Source: JADLHS01 sp044225555 (GTDB lineage Bacteria; Verrucomicrobiota; Verrucomicrobiia; Limisphaerales; JADLHS01). Taken from it: a DNA stretch of 64,000 bases. This document shows, piece after piece, positions 16,223 to 24,320 of the stretch (its first letter is position 1; every line of letters begins with the position of its first letter). The position numbers and the translations under genes are program-made. Under the pieces are notes generated by a model that made no database searches, had not been told where the DNA came from, and was given only the letters and a program-made list of their open reading frames with translations. Location of the stretch: assembly GCA_044225555.1 (NCBI GenBank), contig JBGAIM010000007.1:124001-188000 (forward strand), read 5' to 3'.

Positions 16223-18454
16223 TTAGCGGAGCATTTCTTTGATCTTGTGCGGGTCGTTTGTTGGCGGCTGACAGGCTTTGCCGGTGCAGAGATAAACCAC
16301 CGGGCCATCTTTGGCGGGCAGTGTGCGGGCGAATTCCTCCACCGCGCCGGTGTTGCCGAGCACAACTTTGTTTGGCTGATAGACCGAGTGCGCGGCATGA
16401 ATCAACTCACGGGCGTTGGCGGACTGCGGGTCGCCAGCGATGACGACGCGACGCGGTTCTTCCAGCGAGAAATCCAGCGCCAGCATCATGTAGGGCATGG
16501 CTTGCGGGACTTTCTCCAATCGGGTTGAAGCTAATCTGAGCGTGGATTCCGCGGGCGTCTTGAAATCCGAGCGGTTGGTGATGAAGGCAAGTTTCAGCAA
16601 CGCGAGCGTGGCAACGGAATTGCCGGATGGTTCAGCGCCGTCGTAGTCATCTTTGACCCGCAGAATCAAATCCGTCGAGCTGGCCGCGCTCTGCCAGAAG
16701 CCGCCGTTCTCCGGGTCGTAGAACTTCGCAATCATCGCCTCGGCGAGCGCGACGGCAAAGTCGAGCTGTTTCGGATCCAGTGTGGCTTCGTAAAGTTGAA
16801 TGACGCCGTCGAGTTGGAAGGCGTAGGCCTCGAGCAGTTGCACGTTGTCCCGTTCGCCGTCCCGCCAGCGATGGTAAAGGGTTTTGGATTTCGCATCCCA
16901 CAACTTTGACTGAATGAACACCAGGTTCTTTTCGGCTGCGGTCCGGTATTCTTCATCGCCAAGCACTGCGCAGGCGCGGGCAAAAGCGCCCAACATCAAT
17001 CCGTTCCAGGACGCAAGAACTTTGTCATCCAGATGCGGACGAATCCGCTTGGCGCGGACGGTAAGCATTTTGGCTTTGGCGGAGGCGAGCAGCGCGGCAT
17101 CGTCTGGCGGAGCACCGACCTCCGGGTCGGCCTGCTTCGGGGCGCGCGGAACTGCCCCGAGCCGATCCGGAGATCGGCGCTCCATGGGCACGGCTACACT
17201 CAGAACATTCTGCCCCGTCAACGGAGCGGGATGACTGTGGTCCAGAAAGTTGCCTTCCTGGGTGATGCCAAAATAGCGTGCGGCCACATTGAATTCCTCG
17301 GGCGACAGCAGCTTTGACAATTCATCGTGCGTCCAGCAGTAGTATTTCCCTTCGTGACCCTCGCTGTCGGCATCTTCGGCGGAATAAAATCCACCGTCGG
17401 GATGCGTCATGTCACGCAAGACGTAGTCGAGAATGTCACGGACCACATCGGCGTAGCGTGCGTCGCCGCTGACGAGATAGGCATCGAGATAGAGCTGCGC
17501 CAGCTGCGCGTTGTCGTAGAGCATTTTCTCGAAGTGTGGCACGAGCCATTGAGCGTCCACCGAGTACCGCGCGAAGCCGCCGCCGAGTTGATCGTGAATG
17601 CCGCCGCTCGCCATTTTGTCGCAGGTGTTCAGCACCATTTGTTTCGCTCCGCCATCGTTGAATCGCTTCGCATACCGCAGCAGCAGCGCGGGCATGCTGG
17701 GTTGGGGAAACTTCGGCGCGCTGCCAAATCCACCGTTCTGCGGATCGTAGGCTTCCTTGAACATCAAACCGGCGCGGCGCACTGCTTCGGTCGTCAGTAT
17801 TGCATTGGTTGTATTCGAGTGCGCTGTCACCAGTTCCAGCCGGGCGTGAATTTCATCGGCGGACGCAGCAACCTCCGCCCCGCGTTCCCTCCACACGTTC
17901 ACGATTTGCTGTAGCACGGAAAGAAAACTGCCGCGACCGTAACGATCGTCAGGCGGAAAATAAGTGCCCCCGAAGAATGGCTTTCGGTCGGGCGTGAGAA
18001 AGACGTTCAGCGGCCAGCCACCGCCGCCCGTCGTGGATTGCACGAACGTCATGTAAATCTTGTCCACGTCCGGGCGCTCCTCGCGGTCCACCTTGATGCT
18101 CACGAAATGCTCGTTGAGAAATTTGCCGACCTTTTCATCCTCGAACGACTCGCGTTCCATGACATGACACCAGTGACAGGTCGAGTAACCGACACTGAGA
18201 AAGATGGGTTCGTTCTCCGCCTTGGCCTTGGCGAAGGCTTCGTCGCCCCAAGCAAACCAGTTCACCGGATTGTGCGCATGCTGGAGCAGGTAGGGAGATT
18301 TCTCTCGCGCGAGGCGGTTGGTGTGCGGGTGGGTACCGGGGGCGTTGGTGTTCACGATATTGGTTTTTGTTGGGTGGCGGCTGGCCTCTGGATCGCGCGC
18401 GGTCCGGCTCAAGAGGTTCAACGGTGTCAGCCCCAGGCGCACCGCCGGATTCAT
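16223..18454 (-). CDS. DUF255 thioredoxin-domain protein (YyaL/SSP411 family)
   Basis: 743 residues. The N-terminal thioredoxin-like domain has SPYLLQHAHNPVNW, the CxxC motif in STCHWCHVM and KVDREERPDVDK. The C-terminal part is an (alpha/alpha)6-barrel-like region (YDNAQLAQLYLDAY, WNGLMLGAFARA). The precise reaction is not established for this family. The frame starts at ATG 18454, but the first 33 residues look non-conserved, and GTG 18355 (VNTNAPGTH) is an alternative. A palindromic repeat pair (17109-17183) adds an in-frame insert around residues 425-450, between VLSVAVPM and DDAALLA. Confidence 0.88.
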   Translation of the reverse strand: MNPAVRLGLTPLNLLSRTARDPEASRHPTKTNIVNTNAPGTHPHTNRLAREKSPYLLQHAHNPVNWFAWGDEAFAKAKAENEPIFLSVGYSTCHWCHVMERESFEDEKVGKFLNEHFVSIKVDREERPDVDKIYMTFVQSTTGGGGWPLNVFLTPDRKPFFGGTYFPPDDRYGRGSFLSVLQQIVNVWRERGAEVAASADEIHARLELVTAHSNTTNAILTTEAVRRAGLMFKEAYDPQNGGFGSAPKFPQPSMPALLLRYAKRFNDGGAKQMVLNTCDKMASGGIHDQLGGGFARYSVDAQWLVPHFEKMLYDNAQLAQLYLDAYLVSGDARYADVVRDILDYVLRDMTHPDGGFYSAEDADSEGHEGKYYCWTHDELSKLLSPEEFNVAARYFGITQEGNFLDHSHPAPLTGQNVLSVAVPMERRSPDRLGAVPRAPKQADPEVGAPPDDAALLASAKAKMLTVRAKRIRPHLDDKVLASWNGLMLGAFARACAVLGDEEYRTAAEKNLVFIQSKLWDAKSKTLYHRWRDGERDNVQLLEAYAFQLDGVIQLYEATLDPKQLDFAVALAEAMIAKFYDPENGGFWQSAASSTDLILRVKDDYDGAEPSGNSVATLALLKLAFITNRSDFKTPAESTLRLASTRLEKVPQAMPYMMLALDFSLEEPRRVVIAGDPQSANARELIHAAHSVYQPNKVVLGNTGAVEEFARTLPAKDGPVVYLCTGKACQPPTNDPHKIKEMLR
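17109..17183. repeat. Inverted pair of a 23-nt palindromic repeat (family D) inside the YyaL-like gene
   Basis: Left copy 17109-17131 and right copy 17161-17183 are reverse complements at 20 of 23 positions; each contains its own hairpin (CCGACC/GGTCGG and CCGATC/GATCGG) around a CCGGAG core and ends GGCGCTCC or its complement. Single copies of the same 23-mer lie at 21393-21415 (inside prmC) and 38289-38311 (intergenic). The pair is read through in frame. Confidence 0.82.
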
Positions 18455-18603
18455 TTTCCCAGAATAGACCGGGGCCGGTTTGTGGGCAAAGGATTCATGC
18501 TGAACCAGTCCGGCGATGGTGGGCCGGGTTTTGATCGCCGGGCGGAAAACTTGAGGAACAAAGGGCTTGTTCTATGCCAGCCATTGGTTGAAGCTTTGGG
18601 CGC

Positions 18604-18732
18604 ATGAAAAAACTGTCATCTGTCCTCGCGTTATTGGCCATGGTCGGCTTGGTGTTGGTCTCGGGTTGCAAGAAGGAAGAGCCCGCTCCCACGCCGCCTC
18701 CCGCTGGCACCAATGCCCCGGCGGCTCCGTAA
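18604..18732 (+). CDS. Small lipoprotein, 42 residues
   Basis: ATG 18604 to TAA 18732. The sequence is a lipoprotein signal peptide (MKKLSSVLALLAMVGLVLV) with lipobox VSGC, followed by KKEEPAP and a Pro/Ala-rich end of only about 20 residues. An intrinsic terminator follows 25 bases after the stop, which supports a real transcript. Small lipoproteins of this kind are common in Verrucomicrobia-type genomes; the role is unknown. Confidence 0.7.
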   Translation: MKKLSSVLALLAMVGLVLVSGCKKEEPAPTPPPAGTNAPAAP

Positions 18733-18757
18733 CGCGATTTTCACAAAGTTGATCCAC

Positions 18758-18790
18758 ACAAACCGGGCTTCGGCCCGGTTTGTCTTTTTG
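18758..18790 (+). terminator. Intrinsic terminator after the small lipoprotein gene
   Basis: An 11-bp stem, ACAAACCGGGC (18758-18768) paired with GCCCGGTTTGT (18773-18783), has a 4-base loop and is followed by CTTTTTG. It stands between the 42-residue lipoprotein gene and the next lipoprotein gene at 18846. Confidence 0.85.
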
Positions 18791-18845
18791 TAACCACGCG
18801 CAAAGTTGCGCTTGGCTTTCCCGACGTCGGCGCTAGGCTCGCGGC

Positions 18846-19208
18846 ATGAAAGCCGTTTGCCTTATCATCCCGCTGGTCGTGATGCTGCTGGCGGGATGCG
18901 ATGAGTCCAGAAAGCTCACGAAGGAGCCGCCCGCGGCCGGGAATGACAATGCCGCCAGTGCTCCCGCCGATTACCTCAAGTCCACCGCGCAATCCCAGAA
19001 GAAAGCCGTCAAGACGATTGATCTCGCGGCCATCAACAAGGCCCTCGAGGCGTTCTACGTCCAGGAAGGACACTTTCCCAGGACGCTCGAAGAACTGGAG
19101 GAAAAGGATTTCATGCGGGTCATTCCGCTGCCACCGGCGGGAATGAAACTCAACTACGATACGAACAACGGAGTGGTCACACTCGAAAAGGATCTCGGAA
19201 AAGAATAG
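18846..19208 (+). CDS. Lipoprotein with pseudopilin-like C-terminal domain
   Basis: 120 residues. Signal peptide MKAVCLIIPLVVMLLAGC with lipobox LAGC (Cys18). The mature part ends in DLAAINKALEAFYVQEGHFP, then TLEELEEKDFM and LNYDTNNGVVTL, a pattern seen at the C-terminus of GspG-type pseudopilins. It lacks the pilin N-terminal helix, so it is not a pilin itself. The same theme (Y-x-G-x-FP-x-TLxxL) appears in the large proteins of the sigma cassettes. Function unknown. Confidence 0.7.
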   Translation: MKAVCLIIPLVVMLLAGCDESRKLTKEPPAAGNDNAASAPADYLKSTAQSQKKAVKTIDLAAINKALEAFYVQEGHFPRTLEELEEKDFMRVIPLPPAGMKLNYDTNNGVVTLEKDLGKE

Positions 19209-19229
19209 CCGCCGCCCCGGCTCGCTGGC

Positions 19230-20135
19230 TCACCGTTCGCCGAATAGCCGCCGAAAATTCTCCTCGACCCGGGCCGCCAGGGTTTCGATGGGCTCGCCAA
19301 ACAGCTCCGCCGCAAATTCGTAAACGGCCCGCAAGTTGGCCGGATGATTCAGCGGCTTGCCGTTTGCGTCCTGTAGTTCAAGGCGATTTCGACCGACGGG
19401 CAGACTCTGGTCCGGCGCGTCGGTTTCAATCAACAGTCGCTCCGGCGGAACCTGCCGGAAAGTTTCGCGCTGACGCTCCTTGCGTTCGTGCGCGTAGTAA
19501 CCCGGCAGCGAGAAATAAGCGCCGAGATCGGTGAATGGCTTCACCATTTCCTTAGGTCCGCCGTAGCTGTGCAGCAGAAAACCGCGCTCCGGTCGCGGCC
19601 CGGCCTTGAGTAGGTCGAACATTCGTCCCCACGCCTGAAGACAATGGATGCTCACCGGCAGATTTCGCTCGGCGGCGAGTTGCAGTTGCGCGAGGAAGAC
19701 TTCCTCCTGATCGTCGTACGGCAAATCCGGCTTCCAGCGGTCCAGGCCAATCTCGCCTACGGCGGATGGAACTTGATCAAGGAAGCGGACGAGATTTTTC
19801 AGCCAGTCCGCGGAGCGTTCGTGGATGTACCAAGGATGATAGCCGAAGCTGGGGATGATTTGTGGCGATGGCCTCGGTTCACTCGTGGTAGGGACGGGTT
19901 CCACCCCGTCCCTGACTTTTTCGGAAGAGAATGGGACGCGGTGGAACGCGTCCCTACCAAATTGCCGGCCCAGTGCGAGCACCTGCGGCCAGTCCTCTTC
20001 GCACGAACCATTCACCACCATGCAGGCCACGCCTTCGCGCGCACAGGCCGACAGGAATTCCGCCTGCCGCCCGCCGAAGCGTTCGTCCTGCAAATGATTG
20101 TGCGCGTCGTACAATCGCAAACTCATGTCAACCAT
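19230..20135 (-). CDS. tatD: TatD-family metal-dependent hydrolase (DNase)
   Basis: 301 residues. Metal ligands: DAHNHLQD near the N-terminus, the Glu of VGEIGLDRW, PVSIHCLQAWG, LLHSYGG and LLIETDAPD. TatD enzymes are cytoplasmic metal-dependent nucleases. Start ATG 20135 (MVDMSLRLYD), or ATG 20126. Between the helix VLALGRQF and the strand IIPSFGYHPWY there is an extra block of about 30 residues (FHRVPF, VEPVPTTSE) that normal TatD proteins lack; it is encoded by the palindromic element at 19887-19958. Confidence 0.88.
   Translation of the reverse strand: MVDMSLRLYDAHNHLQDERFGGRQAEFLSACAREGVACMVVNGSCEEDWPQVLALGRQFGRDAFHRVPFSSEKVRDGVEPVPTTSEPRPSPQIIPSFGYHPWYIHERSADWLKNLVRFLDQVPSAVGEIGLDRWKPDLPYDDQEEVFLAQLQLAAERNLPVSIHCLQAWGRMFDLLKAGPRPERGFLLHSYGGPKEMVKPFTDLGAYFSLPGYYAHERKERQRETFRQVPPERLLIETDAPDQSLPVGRNRLELQDANGKPLNHPANLRAVYEFAAELFGEPIETLAARVEENFRRLFGER
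19887..19958. repeat. 72-nt palindromic element (family B) inserted in frame in tatD
   Basis: Outer arms GGTAGGGACG (19887-19896) and CGTCCCTACC (19949-19958). Inside are two hairpins, GGGACGGG-TTCCAC-CCCGTCCC as arms and loop, and GGGACGCG-GTGGAA-CGCGTCCC; the two loops (TTCCAC and GTGGAA) are themselves complementary. The length is exactly 24 codons. Its arms match those of the xdh element at 2914-2983. Confidence 0.88.
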
Positions 20136-20337
20136 CCTTCATTCCCGCTTACATACTTACCAGAAATTTACTTCCGGCTTCGGCTACAGCTTCCGAGCGG
20201 AACGACTTCCGCCCTCGCTCGGACATGTTCAGTCTGAACTACCGAAGGACCAGGCTAGACGGATTCCTGCGTCGAGAATAGTGTCACGCGATGAGAAGAG
20301 ATAGGCGGAAGAACACCGCCCAGCATCTCTTGACCAC

Positions 20338-20850
20338 ATGCGCGCATCACACCAATCCGGGGCTGTCAGTCGCAAAATGATAATTTGGCTCGCGGTAATT
20401 CTTGCGGTCGTAGTTGCCATTGTTAGTTGCAGGGTGGCGGCGAAGCAAAAATACGAGCGCGCACGGAAGAGTTGGAACAATGAAGCGTTGGGACAACTTG
20501 CCAGAACATCACTGACGAATGACGAGGTTCGCGCTGAAATCGACCAGATTCAGCACCCAACTCCGAGTTTGAATTTTGGTTGGGCACACGAGCATGTGCT
20601 TTTGATGACGAATGGTGAGTTCTTGGTCCATGCAAGCCGTCACGGGTTCAACAATGGACTCGTGGACCATCTGTTTCTTGCGCATGGTTCTGACGGGAGG
20701 TGGTATTACAGCACATATCATTTCTGCAATAGGATGGCTGGCGTGTCTGGTGATGATCCGCCTGGCTCAATTGCGGAGTTCGCGACGAAGTATGCCGTGC
20801 GTGAGTTCGATGGAAAGTCGGATGAGTGCTTGCACCACACGTGGCCGTGA
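20338..20850 (+). CDS. Membrane-anchored protein of unknown function
   Basis: 170 residues; ATG 20338, or ATG 20377 (MIIWLAVIL), which starts directly at the single hydrophobic helix (IIWLAVILAVVVAIVSC). The soluble part includes HEHVLLMTNGEFLVHASRHG and DGRWYYSTYHFC. I recognise no family. Base use is more AT-rich than the neighbours. The same frame stays open for 34 more codons after the TGA stop at 20848-20850. Confidence 0.5.
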   Translation: MRASHQSGAVSRKMIIWLAVILAVVVAIVSCRVAAKQKYERARKSWNNEALGQLARTSLTNDEVRAEIDQIQHPTPSLNFGWAHEHVLLMTNGEFLVHASRHGFNNGLVDHLFLAHGSDGRWYYSTYHFCNRMAGVSGDDPPGSIAEFATKYAVREFDGKSDECLHHTWP

Positions 20851-20955
20851 CACGATTGGCAGATGAATACCATGTTGTTCATCACAGTAACAGGCGGCAA
20901 AGCGTTTGTGGGCTTTGAGTCCAAACCAACCAGCGAGCCACAGGAAAAGATTTAG
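20851..20955 (+). other. In-frame continuation after a TGA stop, or a 30-residue small ORF from 20863
   Basis: After TGA 20848-20850 the same frame continues HDWQMNTMLFITVTGG and on to a TAG at 20953-20955. It could be the real C-terminus of the preceding gene cut off by a nonsense mutation, or a small ORF from ATG 20863. No evidence for selenocysteine insertion was seen. Confidence 0.3.
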
Positions 20956-21017
20956 TTCATTGCCTTTCGTTCAGAATTTTCCCTTTGCACAGTTTCATTC
21001 ACGCCTAGACTGCGCGC

Positions 21018-21923
21018 GTGACGGTGCTTGAGGTCATTCAGAAGAGCGCGGATTTCCTGTCGAAGAAGGGGGTGGATTCACCACGCCTGCAAACGGAGTT
21101 GCTGTTGGCGCATGTCCTCAAGCTCCCGCGCATGAAGCTTTACCTGAACTTCGAGCGCAAGCTGTCCGACGCGGAACTGGACGCAGTGCGCGAGCTGGTG
21201 AAACGGCGCGGCCATCGTGAACCGCTCCAGCACATCACCGGCTCGACTTCGTTCTGCGGATTGGAGATGACGGTGAACCGGAGCGTGCTGGTGCCGCGAC
21301 CGGAGACGGAGTTGTTGGCGGAACTGGGATGGGAATTTCTGGGGAAACATTCAACGTTCAACATTCAACATTCAACGTCGAAATCGCAACTCGCCGGGCC
21401 GGAGGCCGGCGCTCCCATCGCGTTGGACTTCGGAACGGGCAGTGGGTGCATCGCCATCGCGCTGGCGGCAAAGTGCCCAGCAGCAAAGGTGGTGGCGCTG
21501 GATGCCTCGGCAGAGGCGCTGGTCGTCGCGCGGCAAAACGCCGAACGCAATAGAGTGGCGGACCGGATCGAATTCCGCCACGGAGATGGTTTCGCCGCGC
21601 TGACAGCGGGCTCACGTTTCGATCTCATCATCAGCAACCCGCCCTACATTTCGAGCGCGGAGATCGCGACGTTGCAGCCGGAGGTGCGGGATTTCGATCC
21701 GCACCCGGCACTGGATGGCGGCGCAGACGGGCTGGTTTTTTATCGGCGGCTCGCGGCGGAGGCGTCCACGTTCTTGAAGTCGGAGGGCAAAATCATGTTG
21801 GAGTTCGGTGACGGGCAAGCCGCAGACGTGAAGCAGACTTTCGAGGCGCAAAGCTGGATCGTGGAAGCCATCCGTGAGGATTACACCAAACGACCGCGGA
21901 TTTTGATCGCGCGCCCCGGTTGA
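21018..21923 (+). CDS. prmC: Peptide chain release factor N5-glutamine methyltransferase
   Basis: Methylates the GGQ glutamine of release factors RF1/RF2 with S-adenosylmethionine. 301 residues from GTG 21018. The N-terminal helical domain includes RLQTELLLAHVL and LQHITGSTSFCG; the SAM site is LDFGTGSGCIAIALA, and the catalytic motif NPPY is near residue 206. Between VPRPETELLAELGW and the SAM site lies an extra, low-complexity block (NIQHSTSKSQLAGPEAGAP) encoded by two repeat types at 21349-21415. The rest is the normal length for PrmC. Confidence 0.92.
   Translation: MTVLEVIQKSADFLSKKGVDSPRLQTELLLAHVLKLPRMKLYLNFERKLSDAELDAVRELVKRRGHREPLQHITGSTSFCGLEMTVNRSVLVPRPETELLAELGWEFLGKHSTFNIQHSTSKSQLAGPEAGAPIALDFGTGSGCIAIALAAKCPAAKVVALDASAEALVVARQNAERNRVADRIEFRHGDGFAALTAGSRFDLIISNPPYISSAEIATLQPEVRDFDPHPALDGGADGLVFYRRLAAEASTFLKSEGKIMLEFGDGQAADVKQTFEAQSWIVEAIREDYTKRPRILIARPG
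21349..21415. repeat. Tandem 9-mer repeat plus 23-nt palindrome (family D) inside prmC
   Basis: 21349-21380 is a run of ATTCAACGT/ATTCAACAT nonamers. 21393-21415 is a copy of the 23-nt palindrome with core GGCCGGAGGCC, ending GGCGCTCC, that also occurs at 17161-17183 and 38289-38311. Both are translated in frame. Confidence 0.8.
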
Positions 21924-21947
21924 TCTGGGTGCGGGTTGGTCGAAATC

Positions 21948-22934
21948 TCATCCAGCCGCCGTGCGCAGGAATTGCGTGCCGGGTTCGCCAAGCAATTTCA
22001 CCGCCGGCAGGGCGGCGGGCAGCAGGCAAAACTCTCCCGCGCGCAACACCGGCCCCGGCTCGCCGCTGGCAGGATCGTTCACCCGCAACTGTCCGGAGAC
22101 TACGCCGAGGATCTGCATGCGCGAGCCGCGTAATTCGATTGCCTCACGGCTGTGAACCGTGAACTGTTCGACGCGAAAGAGTGAATGGTTGACGAGCAGG
22201 CGGGAGCGGAAGCTGGGGGTGACAATCTCTTCGCCGTTAGCGAGTGCCGGCTCGAAGTCGTTGAAGTCTATGCTGGCGAGGGATTGGGCCACGTGCAGTT
22301 CACGCGGCTTGCCGTCGAGGCCGACACGATTCCAATCGAAGACGCGATAGGTGGTGTCGGAGTTCTGTTGGATTTCAAAGATGACGAGGCCCGCGCCAAT
22401 GGCATGGACGCGTCCGCTGGGCAAAAACATGGCGTCGCCGGCGCGCACGGGTACGCGATGAAAGCACTCGGCCACGGTGCCGCCCTGGATGCGGTGCTCG
22501 AAGTCAGCGCGAGTGATGCCGCGCTTGAGGCCGACGTGCAGTTGCGCGCCCGGGTCGGCTTCGGCGATGAACCACATCTCGGTCTTGGGATCGCCATGGA
22601 GTTCGGCGGCTTTGTGCGCGGGCGGATGGACCTGGAGGGATAACACATCGCGCGCGTCGAGCAGTTTGATGAGCAACGGAAACCGGCCGGCCTCCAGTTT
22701 CGCATCCCCCAAGAGTTCGGCACGATGATTCTCGACGAGCCAGTGCAGGTCTTTTCCCGCAAGCGGGCCGTTGGTGATGACGCTCACATCGCCGGGGCGG
22801 TCGCTGATCTCCCAGGATTCGCCGATGACGGCGCCGCCGGGGAGTTGCTTGCGGTAGAGGCGCTCCAAATTACGTCCTCCCCAGACGCGCTCTTTGAAGA
22901 TGGGTTGGAAGGTTAGCGGGTAAAGTGCGAACAT
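21948..22934 (-). CDS. manA: Mannose-6-phosphate isomerase, class I
   Basis: Interconverts mannose-6-phosphate and fructose-6-phosphate, feeding GDP-mannose and polysaccharide synthesis. 328 residues, the short bacterial form. Zinc-site motifs: LSLQVHPPAH, KTEMWFIAEA and SGRVHAIGAG; the N-terminal signature is VWGGRNLER. The cupin C-terminal domain ends in LLGEPGTQFLRT. Start ATG 22934. A short palindrome lies 35 bases upstream. Confidence 0.92.
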   Translation of the reverse strand: MFALYPLTFQPIFKERVWGGRNLERLYRKQLPGGAVIGESWEISDRPGDVSVITNGPLAGKDLHWLVENHRAELLGDAKLEAGRFPLLIKLLDARDVLSLQVHPPAHKAAELHGDPKTEMWFIAEADPGAQLHVGLKRGITRADFEHRIQGGTVAECFHRVPVRAGDAMFLPSGRVHAIGAGLVIFEIQQNSDTTYRVFDWNRVGLDGKPRELHVAQSLASIDFNDFEPALANGEEIVTPSFRSRLLVNHSLFRVEQFTVHSREAIELRGSRMQILGVVSGQLRVNDPASGEPGPVLRAGEFCLLPAALPAVKLLGEPGTQFLRTAAG

Positions 22935-22968
22935 CAGTAATTTCCGATTGAGGATTTGTTATTCGACG

Positions 22969-22986
22969 GCTCGGGCAAGCCCGAGC
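22969..22986. repeat. Small perfect palindrome GCTCGGGC/GCCCGAGC
   Basis: An 8-bp stem with a 2-base AA centre in the 110-base gap between manA and accA. It has no T tract on either strand, so it is probably another small dispersed palindrome and not a terminator. Confidence 0.45.
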
Positions 22987-23044
22987 TAACGCAATTCAAT
23001 CATTGAAGGCAACTTCAACGCCAGGATTCCCAACGCGGACACCT

Positions 23045-24088
23045 TCACGCGGCCGAGCCGGCCGGTGCGGCGTGCGCGGCGCGCTTGGGTGTTTTCTTCG
23101 CGCCGGCTTTTTCGGCCGGGGTTGGAGACTTTTCCAGGAAATGGCCGTGCGCGCGGAATTTGTCGTAGCGTTTCTTCAACCGCTCCGCACCGGTCATGGC
23201 CTGCAACTCGCCGAGGTGTTTGAGGAGTGCTCCTTTCAAGGCAGCAGCGGCGGCGGCGGGATTGGTGTGCGCTCCCCCCAACGGTTCGGGAATGATTTCA
23301 TCCACGAGCTTCTGTTCGTGCAAATCCTTCGCGGTAATCTTCAAGGCTTCAGCGGCCTTGGCTGAGGCGGCGCGATCTTTCCACAGGATCGCCGCACACC
23401 CTTCCGGGCTGATGACGGAGTAATAGGCGTTCTCCATGATCAACACGCGGTCAGCCACGCCGATGCCAAGCGCGCCGCCCGAACCGCCTTCGCCAATCAC
23501 GGTGGCGATGATCGGAACTTCCAACAACGTCATCTCGCGGAGATTCACGGCAATGGCCTCGGCAATGTGGCGTTCCTCGGCGCCAACGCCTGGGTAAGCG
23601 CCCGCGGTGTCAATGAGCGTGACAATAGGCAGGCCGAACTTATCCGCGAGCCGCATAAGCCGAAGGGCCTTGCGGTAGCCTTCCGGGTGAGCCGAACCGA
23701 AATTCCGCAAAATGTTCTCCTTGGTGTCGCGCCCTTTCTGCGTGCCGATGACCACGACCTTGTGTTCGCCGAGCGTGGCGAAACCACCTACGACGGCGCG
23801 GTCTTCGGCGAACAAGCGGTCACCGTGCAGTTCGTGGAACCCGGTGAAAGCCGTGTTGAGATAGTCCAGCGTATAGGGACGCTTGGGATGGCGGGCGAGC
23901 TGGATGCGTTGCCACGGAGTAAGATGGGTGTAAATCTGCCGGCGGGTTTCTTCCAACTTCCGCTCGATCTGGGCGATCTCTTCCTCAAAGCTGACGTCCA
24001 ACGAGTGGGCTTCGGGATGCTTCTTAAGATCGTTCAGTTTGTTTTGCAGTTCGATGATCGGCTTCTCGAAATCGAGCTGATGTTTCAT
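23045..24088 (-). CDS. accA: Acetyl-CoA carboxylase carboxyltransferase subunit alpha
   Basis: Transfers the carboxyl group from biotin-BCCP to acetyl-CoA together with AccD, the committed step of fatty acid synthesis. 347 residues. The N-terminal helix starts FEKPIIELQNKLNDL; the crotonase-like core has GTQKGRDTKENILRNFG, LIDTAGAYPGVGAEERHIAE and IGEGGSGGALGIGVAD. The C-terminal tail after about residue 315 is an Ala/Lys-rich extension (KAGAKKTPKRAAHAAP). Start ATG 24088. A candidate structured RNA ending in a terminator lies 55 to 225 bases upstream on the same strand. Confidence 0.95.
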   Translation of the reverse strand: MKHQLDFEKPIIELQNKLNDLKKHPEAHSLDVSFEEEIAQIERKLEETRRQIYTHLTPWQRIQLARHPKRPYTLDYLNTAFTGFHELHGDRLFAEDRAVVGGFATLGEHKVVVIGTQKGRDTKENILRNFGSAHPEGYRKALRLMRLADKFGLPIVTLIDTAGAYPGVGAEERHIAEAIAVNLREMTLLEVPIIATVIGEGGSGGALGIGVADRVLIMENAYYSVISPEGCAAILWKDRAASAKAAEALKITAKDLHEQKLVDEIIPEPLGGAHTNPAAAAAALKGALLKHLGELQAMTGAERLKKRYDKFRAHGHFLEKSPTPAEKAGAKKTPKRAAHAAPAGSAA

Positions 24089-24142
24089 GCGGCGGGCATT
24101 TTAGGGCAGTGGAGAGGGGCAAGCAACGGGGAATTCAGGCGC

Positions 24143-24175
24143 AAAAAAACCGAGGGCCGGACTTTCATCCGGCCC
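24143..24175 (-). terminator. Intrinsic terminator upstream of accA
   Basis: On the minus strand: stem GGGCCGGA (24175-24168) and TCCGGCCC (24161-24154) with loop TGAAAG, then CTCG and seven T (24149-24143). It lies 55 bases before the accA start, in the position of an attenuator or of the end of a small RNA. Confidence 0.88.
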
Positions 24176-24313
24176 CCGCGATGACGAGGTTTATACGCCT
24201 TCACCGAGGCGCTCAGAAGGGCAGTGCGGCCAACTTGGAGGGGCGCTGTTCGCACCGCACTGCGAGCAAAACCTCTATGCCAACCCTAAACGAACAGCGA
24301 AATCCTCAAATCT
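24143..24313 (-). ncRNA. Candidate structured RNA (pseudoknotted; leader of accA or free-standing small RNA)
   Basis: No ORF fits this 363-base gap between opgH and accA. Reading the minus strand, several exact helices are present: GAGGTTT (24275-24269) with AAACCTC (24192-24186); GCTC with GAGC (24267-24264 and 24214-24211); GCAGTGCGG (24263-24255) with CCGCACTGC (24229-24221); a small hairpin CGCCT-CGGTGA-AGGCG (24211-24196). A 9-bp pairing, CGCTGTTCG (24299-24291) with CGAACAGCG (24252-24244), would form a pseudoknot into the loop of the GCAGTGCGG helix. The terminator at 24143-24175 ends it. I do not recognise a known class; a riboswitch-type accA leader or a 6S-like small RNA are both possible. 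Confidence 0.55.
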
Positions 24314-24320
24314 TACGTAG

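Noticed and set aside
17109..17183. CRISPR-like array
   Set aside because: Copies are inverted and unequal in spacing, with no spacers or cas genes; they are palindromic repeats.
20848..20850. Selenocysteine codon in the unknown membrane protein
   Set aside because: No SECIS-like hairpin was seen directly after the TGA and no selenoprotein family is recognised.
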